Positions 48,816-61,898 of a DNA stretch of 64,000 bases are shown piece by piece. The DNA comes from Mastacembelus armatus. Its lineage: Eukaryota > Chordata > Actinopteri > Synbranchiformes > Mastacembelidae. The first letter of the stretch is position 1; each line of letters starts with the position of its first letter. A program made the translations under genes and the position numbers. Under the pieces are notes generated by a model. It saw nothing but the letters and a program-made list of their open reading frames with translations. It did not search any database and had not been told where the DNA came from. The stretch lies in NCBI RefSeq assembly GCF_900324485.2, contig NC_046653.1, forward strand, positions 17,283,285 to 17,347,284, given 5' to 3'.

Positions 48816-51500
48816 GAGCAGTAAATACTGTTGAAAAGAAAACTTTAATCAAATATTTGCTGGGACCTATCTTCTACCATTTCATGCTTTTGAATATGTT
48901 AGTGTCTTCAGACTGCCTGATGTTTGATGTTCAGTCTACCAGCCCGAAACATTTAAAAACACTATTGGATGGTTTGCAATGAAGTTTTGTATAGACATTC
49001 ATGATCTCTATAAGATGAATCCTAATGAATTTGGTGATCCCCTGACAATTTACATAGTGCCCCCAGCAGGACAAAGTTATCAATTACCTTATAAAACATA
49101 GAAACATCTACTAGATCGATGGGCAGAAAGGAAATCCTCCTGTATTTTGTGGTAACAAATATTTGTATTGTTGGCTTTTTCTCTGGCAAATGATTTTTGA
49201 GTGCACTTCTTAAATCTTTTGTGTGTTTGTGACCTATTTTAAGTTGGATTGCATTCAGAATGGACTCGATTTAGTTCACTAGTCTCTTTGGCTGTCACTG
49301 GACTCCAGTTGAGAGCCCAGAAACACAGCTGGTTAAACCCTGAGGTCAAAAAGCTCGACCCAGGGATACAGAGGGTCTTTGCCTTAGATGCACAAAACAT
49401 TCAGCTGGATTTCCATACAAACACAAAGTCTTGAATGTATCTTGTCACTGATAACATTTTAACAAATCATTGTCATCTGAAATTTGTGAATGATAACATG
49501 ATTTTATTTTTCATTATTGTTATACACTGAAAAGTGAAAAGACAAAAAAATTATACATGTTTTTCTGAAGAATGAAACATACCTGTCAGAAGCAACGGGC
49601 TTTCTTTTCTTGTTGTATGCTCACTTCTCTCTACTGTGGTCTTACTAACTGAGGCGCACCCCTGAATGAGACCTCTGGGGTCTCTGGCAGCCAGATTTGA
49701 GAGGCAGAAGCAGACAAACAGATTTTATAAAGTCTGACAGAGGGAAAGATCCTGCCCCCTCACAGCAACTCCTGTTTCAACTATAAACTTTAAACACTAT
49801 TATATTCATAAAATCAGAGCCAGCATTTTGTTTCCTTGGAATATTTTTCTTAGCATCTATGATAAGCTCTTTATATTATTCCTGTTGATTGCTGCACATA
49901 AAGACAACGGACTGAAGGTTGTTTCCAGTCAGTTTTAGAAGAAAAACAGTAACACGAAACACTGGAAAAGCTTTCCAAGGACTCTATAAAATGTTTGGTA
50001 GTAGTGAGAGTGACTGAACCTTATAATTTATAGAATAAAATCTATTGAATAAAATGAATTATAATTGTATAATACAAAACAAATACAATATACAGCCCCT
50101 TACCGCCAAACAACATACGTTCAGCCAAAAGAAAAATTACAATACGCTGCACATTTGTCATCGCACCTCATTTACACACGCTGCCTTAGTGTGACGAGAA
50201 AATGCAAGTGCAAAAGACTTTGCATCAATATACATATTCCCTGTGCAGCAAGAGGACAATATGCCAATCAAACCAGTAAAAACTGGTAAACAAAACTACA
50301 AACAGTCAGATGCTTTGGAGAATGGGTAGATTTACTTCAGAAGTCAGAGGTGACTTTGTTATAGAGTAAACAGTCCCAGTAATAGACTGTTACTACACTA
50401 TACAACTATATAACAAAATGATGGATTAAATCGTGTAGCTTCCACAGAAATGCTGATCCATTCCCTGGCACATCCCATCATGTATTGGTAACTAGAGTAT
50501 TATAAAATGGTCACCAATACCATAAAGTCTACAAGATATGTAATTTCAAACACATTGGCCACATTTGAGAAATCTTTTTAGAGCATTGTAAACAAGGTAG
50601 TTAATTCTGTCCACACGTTGCCATACACATATGTCCACTGATAAAGTGTAAACATCACTATAGTCTGTTTTTATACCAAGGTCAGAGTTCAATCTGGAGC
50701 ACAAAGCCTACAGCTGACCATGGATACAGGCATTCAGTGTACCAGGTGTCTGTAAGCTGGGCTGTAGGGAGTTAAGTGGGAGGATTCACAGTATCAGTGC
50801 ATGAACACACAGACACACACAACGCAGCAACAATTTGTTGTTCTGCATGAAGCTAGAAAATGACTTGAACTGACAGATGGTATGTAGCAACAGTGAGTCA
50901 CTCATCTAAACAGCAACACTAATAATCAGTCAGATATCGGGGGGATCTCTAGAGCATCCACCACTATCTATTTCACTCATTAATCTCTACTGATGAATGA
51001 TGTTCTGCACGCACTGTCCAGTTTTGCCAAAATCATTCCATCTTTTTACATTACCAAGTATAAAAATATAACATTATAACGTACTAACACAATGTATGGC
51101 AAAGCTACTGGATATATGTCTCCAGTAACTGATTTAAGAAGCACATCTAACTGTGATCTCTCAAATTCAGCAAAGGTCACTTTGCCAGTAGTGAAACAAT
51201 GGAGCGTCTACAAGCTTCAAGCTTCATATAAGATTTTACATGAGAATTTAATTAATGAGTTGTTCTGGTGGGTGAAGTGCAACATTCAGCAATTAAGATA
51301 GAAGGATAAAGACCTGCAGTCATCACCTTAGAGTTGCTAATCCTCACCTCCATTTTCAAAGTCTCAGGAAAAGGTTGTGTAGGCCAGTGGAAAATGAGTC
51401 ACAGTCACACACAGCAACATGTGAGTCTCAAGAGGCTTTACAGTAGCTGCATGTGTGGTTTGAATGTGTGAATACATCCGTTAATGGGCGCTAATCTCCT
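48816..51500. other. Upstream region of the METTL21-type gene
   Basis: It contains a putative 5' non-coding exon near 49584-49640 (minus strand) and an old interspersed repeat at 48956-49080. Otherwise AT-rich with no recognisable gene. Confidence 0.45.
48956..49080 (+). repeat. Teleost interspersed repeat ('ACTATTGGATGG ... GGTGATCCCCTGAC' type)
   Basis: The order ACACTATTGGATGG, GACATTCATG, AGATGAATCCTAATGA, TTTGGTGATCCCCTGAC and GTGCCCCCAGCAGG follows a repeat found very often in fish introns and intergenic DNA. The copy is diverged and incomplete. Confidence 0.5.
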
Positions 51501-51558
51501 GTAATTTTAAAGGGTAGGTGAGGATTGGTATTTGCAGAACATGAATGCCACACTGGTA

Positions 51559-51665
51559 GAACATAATATATATACAGTATGTATATATATACATATATAT
51601 ATATATATATGCCAGTGGGGAAAAAAAATTATATATATATATCTATATATATATAGATATATATA
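51559..51665. repeat. AT-rich dinucleotide repeat with nested palindromes
   Basis: Runs of (AT)n and ATATCTATATATATATAGATAT surround a short unique piece, GCCAGTGGGG. Open frames across it are artefacts of the repeat. Confidence 0.75.
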
Positions 51666-52219
51666 GCCTTTATCTGCATGAAAGATTTTTAGGCACCAGA
51701 ACCGATTGTTCTCTTCAGCAGAGCACCTGTTTCCTGATCCTGTAAAATAATCCAGAATGCCTGAGGATGGGTTTAGTGAGGAGAAGATGCCACACATGAG
51801 TCCAGGGTGGGCTGGAGGCCTTACTCTGATTGTTGCGTCACCTAAACCTGAAAAAGGCCTCATGCTGTCACAATGCCAACAATGAAGCACTAACTGAGAG
51901 GAAATATAAAACCTGAATGTCCCTTTACATAAACAAGGCAACAAAAATGAGTTATGATAAAATCTCTTTACTTGGAAATTGGTTTTATTATAGTTTTACT
52001 TCTGAACTGTTTCTCCTATATTTGTGTGTATTATTAGTCAATCAGCTGTTTTATTTTGAATTATTATCACTTAATATTTGCAAATTTGTATTTTGTTAAA
52101 TTGACAAAATGAGAAGCCAGATTTACAGATGAGTTTGTGATGAAAACTGATATCATGCATGCAGAGCAGGAACCATTTAAAAAGTGCTATACAAAACAAA
52201 TATTGATGTGTTGAAAGTG

Positions 52220-52334
52220 GTTACATAGTAGACTGGCTCAGCACTTCCAGACAGTCCTCCACATTTCCTGTATTGTGGTGGCTTGTGATGGAGGCCAGGG
52301 GACCACCAGAGACATGTTCCTGGCAGAATAACTA
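52220..52334 (-). pseudogene. Isolated exon-like fragment with a C-type-lectin-like string
   Basis: On the minus strand, after an acceptor-like TTTGTTTTCTAG, the frame reads LFCQEHVSGGPLASITSHHN and continues through NVEDCLEVLSQ to a stop. Cys followed by G-x-LASI-x-S resembles the first part of a C-type lectin domain as found in fish lectins. The rest of such a domain was not found. This is a weak family guess from a short match. Confidence 0.2.
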
Positions 52335-53009
52335 GAAAACAAATTGTGAGGCAGGGACAGTGGGTGTTAGGGACATTATCAGCAGTGTGTTTCTATAGAA
52401 ATCTAACTTTTTATGATACATGTTTGAGACAGTGCACATGAAAATACCTCAGCATCTACAACACTCTTAGGTCCTTGAAAAAACTGGTAACACTTCCCCT
52501 CAAGTACCACATCAGGACAACAGCTCTACCCTGTGGCTAAAAGATGAAATTACAGCATTTTCCAACTTGCTGCTCACGAATGGTTGTGCTTCCATTGTTA
52601 AAGTCTACCTTGAAACAAAGCTGGCATACACAGATTGTTTTTCTCACTGTAATGAATCCTCTGGTACATACTGAGCATCAAGAGATTCATTTATATCACA
52701 TTTTCCAAATTCGTGGAAATCCGCGGCCCTTGTTCTGTATAAAAATGCCAGTAGAAGCTAATAGGGAGATCTGAGCCTGAATATATCACAATATTTTAGT
52801 AAGACTTTTTTTTTTCTTCTCTTTCTTCTCATTTTATTTCTGTCCCTCCACTTCAGCTCAACCAGAATGACTGATGTGAATGTTGCTTTAATATTTCAAA
52901 TGTGAACCTATATTTTAAACTGTAGCAAGTATGTCTGTGTGTGTGTGTAATATTTCATTTAAATGTTACCTTGTTTGATTGGTTGTGCTATTGATCTCTT
53001 CTCTACAGG

Positions 53010-53405
53010 CTTTTAAGCTCCCTGCCTCATCTTAGTCTCTGCCTCGAGGTTCATTTGCATCTGAAATTCCTCTTGAACTTCTTGCTTAAACGTGGGCTTC
53101 TCTTCAAACATCTGCCTCCAGCTTTACCTCGGATTCCACCTAAAAGTCTGGTTCTGCATTGAGTTCTAGCTCCATCTGAGCCTCTGGCTTCACATTAGCC
53201 ATAACTTTCTGGAATGACATTAAGCTCCTTAAGCTCTGGTTCTGCTTTTACTTCCATCTCCACTTTAACTTCTGAGGTTTCTTTACCCTCCTGCTCCACT
53301 TTAACCTGACACTTTATTAAGTTCTTGCCCTGCTTAATAGCAAAATCAGATTTTTCACCTGATAGACTCAGGGAGAGCAACGCCAGTGCCTTCATCTTGT
53401 CCTGT
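53010..53405 (-). pseudogene. Decayed Glu/Lys-rich repeat coding sequence
   Basis: The minus-strand ATG at 53395 opens MKALALLSLSLSGEKSDFAI, a signal-peptide-like start. After that come QVKVEQEGKETSEVKVEME and VKAEPELKELN, and the frame stops at 53197. The same composition continues in the neighbouring frame (NVKPEAQMELELNAEPDF, a stop, VESEVKLEADV) and then a third frame (FEEKPTFKQEVQEEFQMQM). The repeating V-K-x-E-x-E-x-x-A-E-P-E unit carried across frames shows it was once coding and is now broken, with at least one in-frame stop and two frame changes. An acceptor-like CAG sits at 53406-53408. The family is not recognised. Possible links are the lectin-like fragment just downstream on the same strand or a lost lineage-specific gene. 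Confidence 0.45.
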
Positions 53406-53408
53406 ATG

Positions 53409-55581
53409 ATAAAATCTGAGTGTATTTAGAAATAACTGTTAAGTTAAAAATTCAGATTATTTTTCTCATTGTATGAGCTTTACTATTGTTCACATTGTCA
53501 AGGTCCTTCCAAAGATGTAAACACCTGAGAAAGTATCAGGGCTGATATAGGATTGTTCCTCCAGACAGATGAGTAGAATAATTCTCAGTAAATGTCAGTA
53601 GGGGGACACAAAAGTTAATCAGTATACTATTTTCATACATTAGATCATGTTTAGCTTGTGTAATTGTGTTACAGTGTCTTACATGACAACAGCGTGTTCC
53701 ACTCACAGCAGAACAGCTGGGATGGTTGATTGTGAACAGGTGCTGCAGCTGAGAGTTTGTGGGTTAGTGCTTCACTCTGATTCTCTGTGTGTGTTTGTAC
53801 CCACGTGTCTGCATGTATGGGCCCCGTGTGTGTCTTTGTGAACGCATATGGCCACAAATGTAAGCATATGTGCACATTAGCCATAATGAGTGACAATGAG
53901 CTGTTGTGTGGGCACTGGTGGTAAGAAACCTAATAGCCATGGACACAGTAGCTCAGCCAGCAGCTGCCTCATCTCTCCACCTCCCATTACACTCAACACT
54001 AGGTACATATGGCAAACTCACAACTTCAGCTGTCATTACTGTCATCTTTTCAATTACGTGCAAGACTATGTTTTTTATGAAATATTTACAGAGACACTTG
54101 TCTTGTCTCAATTGTTTTGTCTCACTTTTAACATTAACAACTTTAACATTAATTGGGAGGGCGTCTTTACAGTGCGACATTATTGCTGGACATTTTGCAT
54201 AACATTGAACAGTAGAATTTGTCAAAAAGCTACAGAGCAAAAATCTTTACCCTACCAACACTGATCCTTGTTCCTTTATGTTTTGTAGTGCCTGTATTCT
54301 GGATATTTTTCACAGTCACAAATAAAAAGGGCTCAATAACAAAATGTTTTTTAAACATCTTCATTATGCAGATTGGACCCTCATACTGTTGGTTTATTTT
54401 TACTGATGCATTATTCTATTAGCTTTTTTTTATTGTTTTAGCTGGTCACAAAAAAGCTCCTTTTCCCTACTTTTTAGCATTAAATTGATAACATATGCCA
54501 TATTCTTATTAGCTGATCCTGGTTTAGTAGTAAAATCTAATAAGTAAAGTAGCAATAGATGTACAATGTGTGCCACCGAAATGTGGTGGAGATAAAATAT
54601 AGACCATTAAAGATGCAAAAACTAAATGTTCTCAAGCCTGAAATTTTCACTTGCACTTCCTGTTAAAATCTTTTATTTTGACACACTTCCACCTTCCTTC
54701 GTGGCCTCAGTCTATGCTCTGGCCTTACCTGCTACAGCTATAGCTCCACCCACACTCACCTGCATCTCATTCTGTGTAATCATTTTGAAGACACCAGAAC
54801 CAAATGTCACATTTTTGAATTAATATGGTGAATATGCTGGAAAATGGTTTCTATTCCCATATCCAGCAGGTGTTATCTGTCTTGTGGAGTTTCTGTTCAC
54901 CTGAGATCTGTAAGTCCAGTTTTCATTCTCTGTTTTGGTCTCTACTAACTTTGGAGGATATAGATGAGCTTTTTCATTGAAAACAACAGGTTGCTGTGAC
55001 TGAAGACGACATCAAGAGAATTGTGAGAGTCACTTGAGGGCCTGACACCTAAACAATGAGCTAAAACTCAGTATAAAGCTCTGGAAGACTCAGACAAGCT
55101 ACAAATGATTCTTGGATGATTTGTCACTGGGATCAACCCCTTCCATGCTGTCAAATTATTTTCATGTTATTTGATAAATTGTTGTTTAGAAAAATGTTGA
55201 TCATAGCCTATAGTTCATGTTAAGGAACTGAATATAGTTACTCTAGTTAGATGGTAGCATGATGGTACAAATGGAAAATTGCAGCCATGTGTAATGTCTT
55301 TGTGTCAAACTTTGCATGTGAACATTGTCTTTATGATACAAATATGATAATAAAGATACTAACACCCCAAAGACCAAATAACAGCCTTGTGCCAAAATCT
55401 AAAGAAGTCATGTTTCCTGCATTTGCTCCCCCCTTTTTCAGAGGACGGTGGGCTCTCCCGTCTGTGCACGCTGCCTGTCAGTTGTCCAGGTTACATGAGC
55501 GTGCATGTGCATGCTGCAGATGAAAGCCACAGAAAGTTTGGAGTTGGGACTCATTTCATCCAGACTCAGTCGTGGCCGAAC
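53409..55581. other. Interval upstream of jam2
   Basis: No gene recognised. It should hold the jam2 promoter and perhaps a 5' non-coding exon; no clear TATA or CCAAT arrangement was noted near 55582. Confidence 0.4.
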
Positions 55582-57467
55582 ATGAACTCTCTGAAGATGG
55601 TGACACCACTTCTTCTCATCACGTTACTGCACAGTGAGTTGTTTTTCTAAATGAAAATTTATTTTGTAGAAATAGACTTACTGCTATATGTGTTCAGAGA
55701 AATAAGTATGTACTTTATTTATGTGTACAGTGTTTTTTTTTTTTTTTTTTTAATGGGCTCTTCATGTAAGATTTTAATGGATTCGATTTATATTTTCAGA
55801 ACTAGAAAAGTTTTTCAAGGTGTGTAAGAAAAAAACAGAAACAAATACACTTCCTACACCAAAGAATATACTTAAGGACTGTATGAAAATGACTGAGATT
55901 GAACCTTATGCTTTACTTCTTAAACATGCAAGATCAAAAGGTCCAAAGTTTTAATGTTTTATTTGGACAATGCTCTTAGAACGCAACTCGAGTACCCTCT
56001 CTCAGTATTTTAACAATGATATAACAATATTGGCAGTACTTGATTTACCATTAGGCCTATTACATTATAAGAGGTAGGACATAAGTTCTTTTTTTTTTTT
56101 TTTAACACTCAATTTGCGTGTATAAATTGGTATAAAATAAAACTCTTCTGTCAAGTCAAGCTACTTAATTTTTATTTTATTTTAAATTTGCATTATATTA
56201 TATTTTAAGAATTCACAAATCAGATGTTTTATGAAGGAATTATTTTATTTAAATGATTGGATGACTCAGTTGGCCTGGTTCAATATGTTTTGCTAATATG
56301 TATGTATGTTTCAAATGAACTGAAGCAAATTGTTTTATTGATCATTAGTTTGTGCGATTGAACTCGTGCGTGACCTCACAAGCAGGGGAGGAGGTGTGAT
56401 GGGTTCAGGGACTGACGTTGTGCAGGGAGTGGTTGTGGTTGGTCTTCATGTTTACACTGAACCCGTTCTGATACCGTTTGAACCCAAGATCCAGACAGAT
56501 GTGTCCCTGTGGAGGAGTTTGAGATCTGTTTCAGTTTGAAGATAGCCCCTCACTGACCCTGCTGTTAATTGGACTGAGATGAAAACAACCTCTTGCTATC
56601 TGCAAAAATGCATTTGATGTTGCTGTGGGAATTTTAAAGGGCAGAGGCTGATTTCCAAACAACATGCTTTATAATGATAATTGCAGCTTTTGACAAGTGT
56701 ATTTTTGATCTTTTTTGTTTTTATTTACTCAAGAACAAAATGTCCTGTCAGAGATGAAAAGATTAAAATTTTCATCTTCTGTTTGGACAAATCTACTAAA
56801 GTGTTGTTTGGAATATTTTAAGTAAAATACATTTTTCTAAGTTCCCACTTTACTGGATGTTGGTATAGTTAGTTCATTGCAATGATTTATGTTTGGTGTT
56901 TATCCGAAGGTCAATGTAAAGCATATGGTGCTGAGGGTTATAGGTTCAGTCTGTGTTGATCCTCCTAAGTGTGTAATGCACAGATGTCTGTGTGTGTTGT
57001 GCCAGCTGAGAAGGGTAAGGTTACTGTCATAAAGAGCTGCTTTGTCTGCAGAAGAAAAGCATACTCTCCATGCATGCATATGGTGTGTGTGCGCACACAC
57101 ACATACACTCACAAACACACACACTCACATACAGTGAAAGTGTTTCTCCTTGAGTTTTTCTCCCTCTTCATTCTACCTAAGAAAAAAAATGCATTAATAC
57201 TTCTCCAATAAAGTGGTCAAGGAAATACTGATTAAACTGTCAGTCATTATATCTGCCTGAGTCTGCTTCAATAAATGCAACATAATGCACTTTTTCCATC
57301 AGTGCGATACGAGGGATGACTCTTTGTTTTACTATCGCTCTCATTTGATCTTCAGGCCTTGTAACTTATTAAACCATGCTTTGTTAAATTGTTTTCTAAA
57401 TTTGTAAACACTAGATTTTATTAGCATTTGATGATGATGATGAGCACTGTAGTGTGGTGTGTGTAGT

Positions 57468-57505
<38 letters not shown>

Positions 57506-60500
57506 CTTCCTGAAAGTGTCTGCTCTGTGTTTGTGTGACTGATTGTTGAAGGACAGACCACTAACAGAGGTTATCAAGTTGGGATAAAGCAGTTTGCCAG
57601 AAAGTCATCCATCACTTGCATTCCTACACACCACTGCTCCTGGCACCACCAGGGTGTAGCTGCACACTTTACATCCATGTGTGTTTGGGGAGGGGGGGGC
57701 TTGCATTTCCATCTTTGAGGACCAGTTCTTGGTTTAAACCATCATATCAATGACATCTTTACATTGTGAGGACATTTTGTTTGGTTTTCACTATTTCATT
57801 GGACTGTTTTGAAGGATAAGGTACAGTTTTAAAGTTCTGGTTAGATTTCAGCATCAGTTAGGAAATGCATTTGATCAAGAAGCATTGTATTAAATCTCAA
57901 TCCAAGCTTCAGATTACAAGACTTTTTAACTAGAAGTACATAGGAAGCAGAACAGCAATGCAAGCTTCAAAGGATACATGAGTGAAGAGGAAACTTTGTA
58001 TGAAACCCTTCCTCTGTCCAACATTCCCAAAATCCAGGAGTTACCAACACAAATTAAAATGAAACGCTGTTTAATCTCTTGACCATCTGTTAGTAATTCC
58101 GTTACATAGATAAATGTGACACAATCTAATAATTATATTTATGATGGACAAAGTCGGGATTCTCACAGATAACGATAAATGTGTATGTTTGCATCCACAT
58201 AAGACACATATGCACATTCTGCACACAGTAGAGCTGGAGTATGTTCATCTTGGTGTGAATGTTTGACAGTATGTGAAAGCTGTGCTTAAATCTCATGTGC
58301 TGCTTTATCCTGTTTCATGTCTGATTACATTTCTGGTCTGATTGCATGAAAACAAACCTTAATCTACAGCTGTTGATAAACTTGTAACTTCTTTTTTTTC
58401 CTCATCAAAATGTGACCAGCAAAGGATTTTACAATTGTTGGCTGGAGAGTAAAACCATTTACAATAGATGGTGTATTGACTTCCTCCTGCAGGTCCTGGC
58501 TTCCTGTCAGTGACGGTAAGCAGCAGTAAACCCAAAGTGGAAGTCCATGAGTACACAGGTGAGACTGCAGTGTTGTCTGAATGTCATTAATTTGTCTTTT
58601 AAAATTGCCGTTAACTATTACATAAAGAACAATTATCCTGAGCTATGTCAAAACAGCACCAGTTTTATGTATGTCCTTTGAAAAAGGAGCAATTCTGTCG
58701 TACTAATGTCTACATGTAGGAAAAAACCTGAGAGCCTAGTTACATATGCTTTTATAAACTCTGAGGAGAAAACAGCAAATTTAGCAATAGTTTTTTTTTT
58801 GTTTTGTTTTGTTTTTCAGATGCAGTGCTGGCCTGTGAGTTCAGAACAGAGAAAGATCAGAACCCTCGGATTGAGTGGAAAAAGAAAGGGAAGGGTGTGA
58901 CATTTGTGTATTTTAATCACAAATTTACTGGTGAGTGACAGATTGTTTTGCTGCATGCACTTTGGCTCCCTGATTTAAAAAAAAAAAAAAAAAATTTAAA
59001 AACTTGTAACCACTCTTTGTCGTAATTCTTTCATCCCCATTACCTTGCTGTATCTATTAGCCTTCATTGTTCTTTCTTCTCATTTCAGGGGCTTATGCAG
59101 GACGGGCGAAAATAGAAGGAGCGACACTGACGATACACTCTGTTACCCAGAAAGACTCGGGGGAGTATCGCTGTGAGGTGACCGCCAGCGAGGACCACGT
59201 GAACCTTGGGGAGGCTATTGTAAACCTCAATGTGCTTGGTATGACAGGAAACCTGTGTGTTTTTGTAAATATGCCTATATGAAGGTGAATGCATATGTAT
59301 TTGTGTGGCAGAAATTAACAGTAGTCTAATTATTGGCTCAGTAATAGCCAGGAAAGTATGTTGCAAATTTCAGTGAATTGTCTTTGAGGATCTTCAGTTT
59401 GTGTAATGTGATGTGTTTCTGTCAGATAGTGTTTACATTTGATTATGGATATCAAGTCTGAAATATGGAAAAAAGGGGGTGCAACTTTGAAATTTCAGTA
59501 TGATACAGAGCTGTAAAGGATTGCCCTTGACTCTGGCCTCGTCACATTGTTGTCAGATCAGGAGGAAAATAGGGATTAACTCCTCAACCCTATTATTGGA
59601 GATGTGAACAAGGTTTTGCCATTTAATATTGTTATAGTAATGAGGGCAATAGGGGGAGGAATTACCAGGGTCTAAACCTACAGAGCACCCTCAAAGAAGC
59701 CTGAACTTAAATTGCGAATTACAAAGACAGAGGATTTACTGCTCACTCTTACGTCAAATAAGCAGTTGTCCTAATTATTAACTACCTCTTATACCACTGT
59801 AGACTTCAATTTTACTGTCTCCAATAAACAGTCAAATTTCACTGACAGTACCAGCTTCAGCATTTCAGTGTTTGTGGAGAACAGAGTAGATTTGTGCATT
59901 TCAGGTATTGCACTGTCTTCAGTGTTTTTAAGGTAGGACCTATCATTTAAATCATACATTTTCTAAAACTATTTGCACATTTTTCTGTAACTCTGCTTTT
60001 CTAGTGCCTCCTCATGTCCCGTCCTGCGACGTGCCGAGCTCTGTGTTTGTTGGCTCAGGCCTGGACCTTCTCTGTAAGGACAAACTCAGTGTGCCTCCAG
60101 CCACCTACCGCTGGTACAAAGATAACAAAGCCCTCACAGCCACAGCAGACACTCCATACAGCATAGACACAAATAAGGGCACACTGGTGAGTCCACAGTA
60201 AAATAGTACTTCTATAAGACAAGCAAACATATATTGAAACATAGAGATGCTAAAACACACATGTACAGACATACAGCTGTCATTGTCTTCACTTCACCTC
60301 TCATCTTTTTGTCTGGAGCAGAAGTTTAAGAGTGTGTCCAAAATGGATGCAGGGATGTACCGCTGTGAGTCCTCTAACAGTGTAGGGGCACCCAAAAGTT
60401 GTGTAGCCCAGCAACTCAAAGTCATTGAATGTAAGTGTTCTTGGTAACATTTTTTTGGTGCTTACATATCATGATCTACTCTCCACGCACTGAGAAAATA

Positions 60501-61898
60501 ACCTACTGTTTTTTTTTTTCCCCAGATCCTTTGAATATGGCGATTTTAATAGCAGGTGCTGCAGGATTTCTGATTCTCGTCTTTTTCTGCTGCATCTGCG
60601 TGTGTGTCTGCAGACGCCAAGGTTGCTGCAAGAGTGAGTAATGTACTGATGCTCTGTGTCTGTGACAGTGCTTTAAATTTGAGGAATTTGTGTTGATTTA
60701 TGACTTTATGTCACAGACACTTACATGCGAGTAATTAGAGGAAAATTGGACCCCAATATCTCATTTCATTAAGCCTTATAAAACATATTAATTAGGGGGC
60801 ACTGTTGAGCACTGTTGCTCAATTCTAATCATCCACAGAGAACTAGAAGAAAGTAAACGGGGTTGGATTAGTTAGTTATTAGTTTGTGCACAGGCTGTAC
60901 TATCTGTGTGCTAACCTGCAGACAGTGCTGGAGGAAGCATTCAGATCCTTCACTTAAGCAGAAGTGTAAGCAGAATTAAACTAAACTGCATGTAAAGCAC
61001 ATTCAGTCTTAAGTAAAACTGCCTGTTCTTAGTGAAATTTACAAATCGGTTTTTTAAAAATAAAAAGGGAAAAATTGTGGTGTAAGGACACTCACATTAA
61101 CTTATATTGTTTGAGATTTCTTCTGTTCTTTGTGTGAAATATTTAATGTTGTGGAAACATCGAAAAAGGTCGTATTATTCCAACACTGTAAGACTGGAAC
61201 CAATGATTGTCATCACCAATAGATCTGACAGTTACTTTCTTAATATGTGATTTTTTTTTTTTTAAGTGTTTAAAAAGTCAGAAAATATTGGAAAAAAAAC
61301 ATAATATATGCATGTTGCCTTTCATTTCTGACAAACGGTAAAGAAACTCAAAAGGCTGAGTTTCCTATGAGAAAATAAAAGTATTCAGATTTGCGATGCT
61401 GTATGAGCAAACTTTACATTTTTGGTTAAAAATTCCTCGTCAGGTAGTTTTCTGCAGCAGCTGTAGGGTACTGCTATATGTGTTCATAGTACTGGTTGGT
61501 TTTTGGTCATCACACTTGCTGAATGAAGAAACTTTCTGACTGTTTCTTTTGTTGTTTGAACAGAGGACAAGAAAACAAAAAGGTGAGTGTCTCACTTTTC
61601 ACGTTAGCTCCTTGCTGCCTGTACAGTAGCTAATATGTACTGAGCTCAGTCTGGACTTCCACCCTTTGTCTTTCAGCACCAAGTCCTACAACCCTCCTCC
61701 ACCTCCTCCCACCCGCAATGTGAGTGATCAAAGTGATTATCATGTCAGAGATTGTTTTGCTTACTGTCATTAAGGTTCTGCTGCTATTAAAAGCTGCTGG
61801 GAGCGCTGGTCTCAGGCTAATGAAATGATTCATTGTATGTCTCTTTCTGCTCTTCACAGCTCAAGCACTACAAACAAACTCAGTCCTTCATGGTCTGA
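55582..61898 (+). CDS. jam2: Junctional adhesion molecule 2 (JAM-B)
   Basis: Immunoglobulin-superfamily adhesion protein of cell junctions that pairs with JAM3; in fish the Jam2/Jam3 pair is needed for myoblast fusion. Ten exons: 55582-55633, 58493-58558, 58820-58930, 59089-59238, 60005-60186, 60322-60430, 60526-60633, 61564-61582, 61677-61719 and 61860-61898, giving 292 aa (human 298). The signal peptide MNSLKMVTPLLLITLLHS is followed by a V-type Ig domain (Cys about 45 and 105, DSGEYRCEV) and a C2-type Ig domain (Cys about 150 and 202, DAGMYRCES). A membrane helix (about 228-250) is followed by a Cys-rich juxtamembrane stretch. The short tail has NPPPPPPTRN and ends SFMV, a PDZ-binding motif. 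EWKKKGKGVTFVY and PSCDVPSSVFVG favour JAM2 over F11R or JAM3. All exon phases agree. The first intron is 2.9 kb. Confidence 0.92.
57469..57505. repeat. Poly-T tract in jam2 intron 1
   Basis: About 37 consecutive T residues after a GT-rich stretch. Length is prone to assembly error. Confidence 0.8.
57690..57780. repeat. Partial relative of the 'TGTGAGGAC' element
   Basis: GCATTTCCATCTTTGAGGACC and, further on, TTGTGAGGACATTTTG resemble the ends of the element at 11739-11984. It lies in jam2 intron 1, and its boundaries are unclear. Confidence 0.35.

Noticed and set aside
51507-51944. Minus-strand 145-codon frame rich in Tyr and Ile
   Set aside because: Much of it is a translation of the AT dinucleotide repeat; only the GC-richer part was kept as a weak observation.
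53890-54264. Overlapping frames on both strands of up to 124 codons
   Set aside because: No domain, no splice context and no composition bias of coding sequence.
57341-57577. Minus-strand frame with a poly-Lys run
   Set aside because: It is a translation of the poly-T tract in jam2 intron 1.
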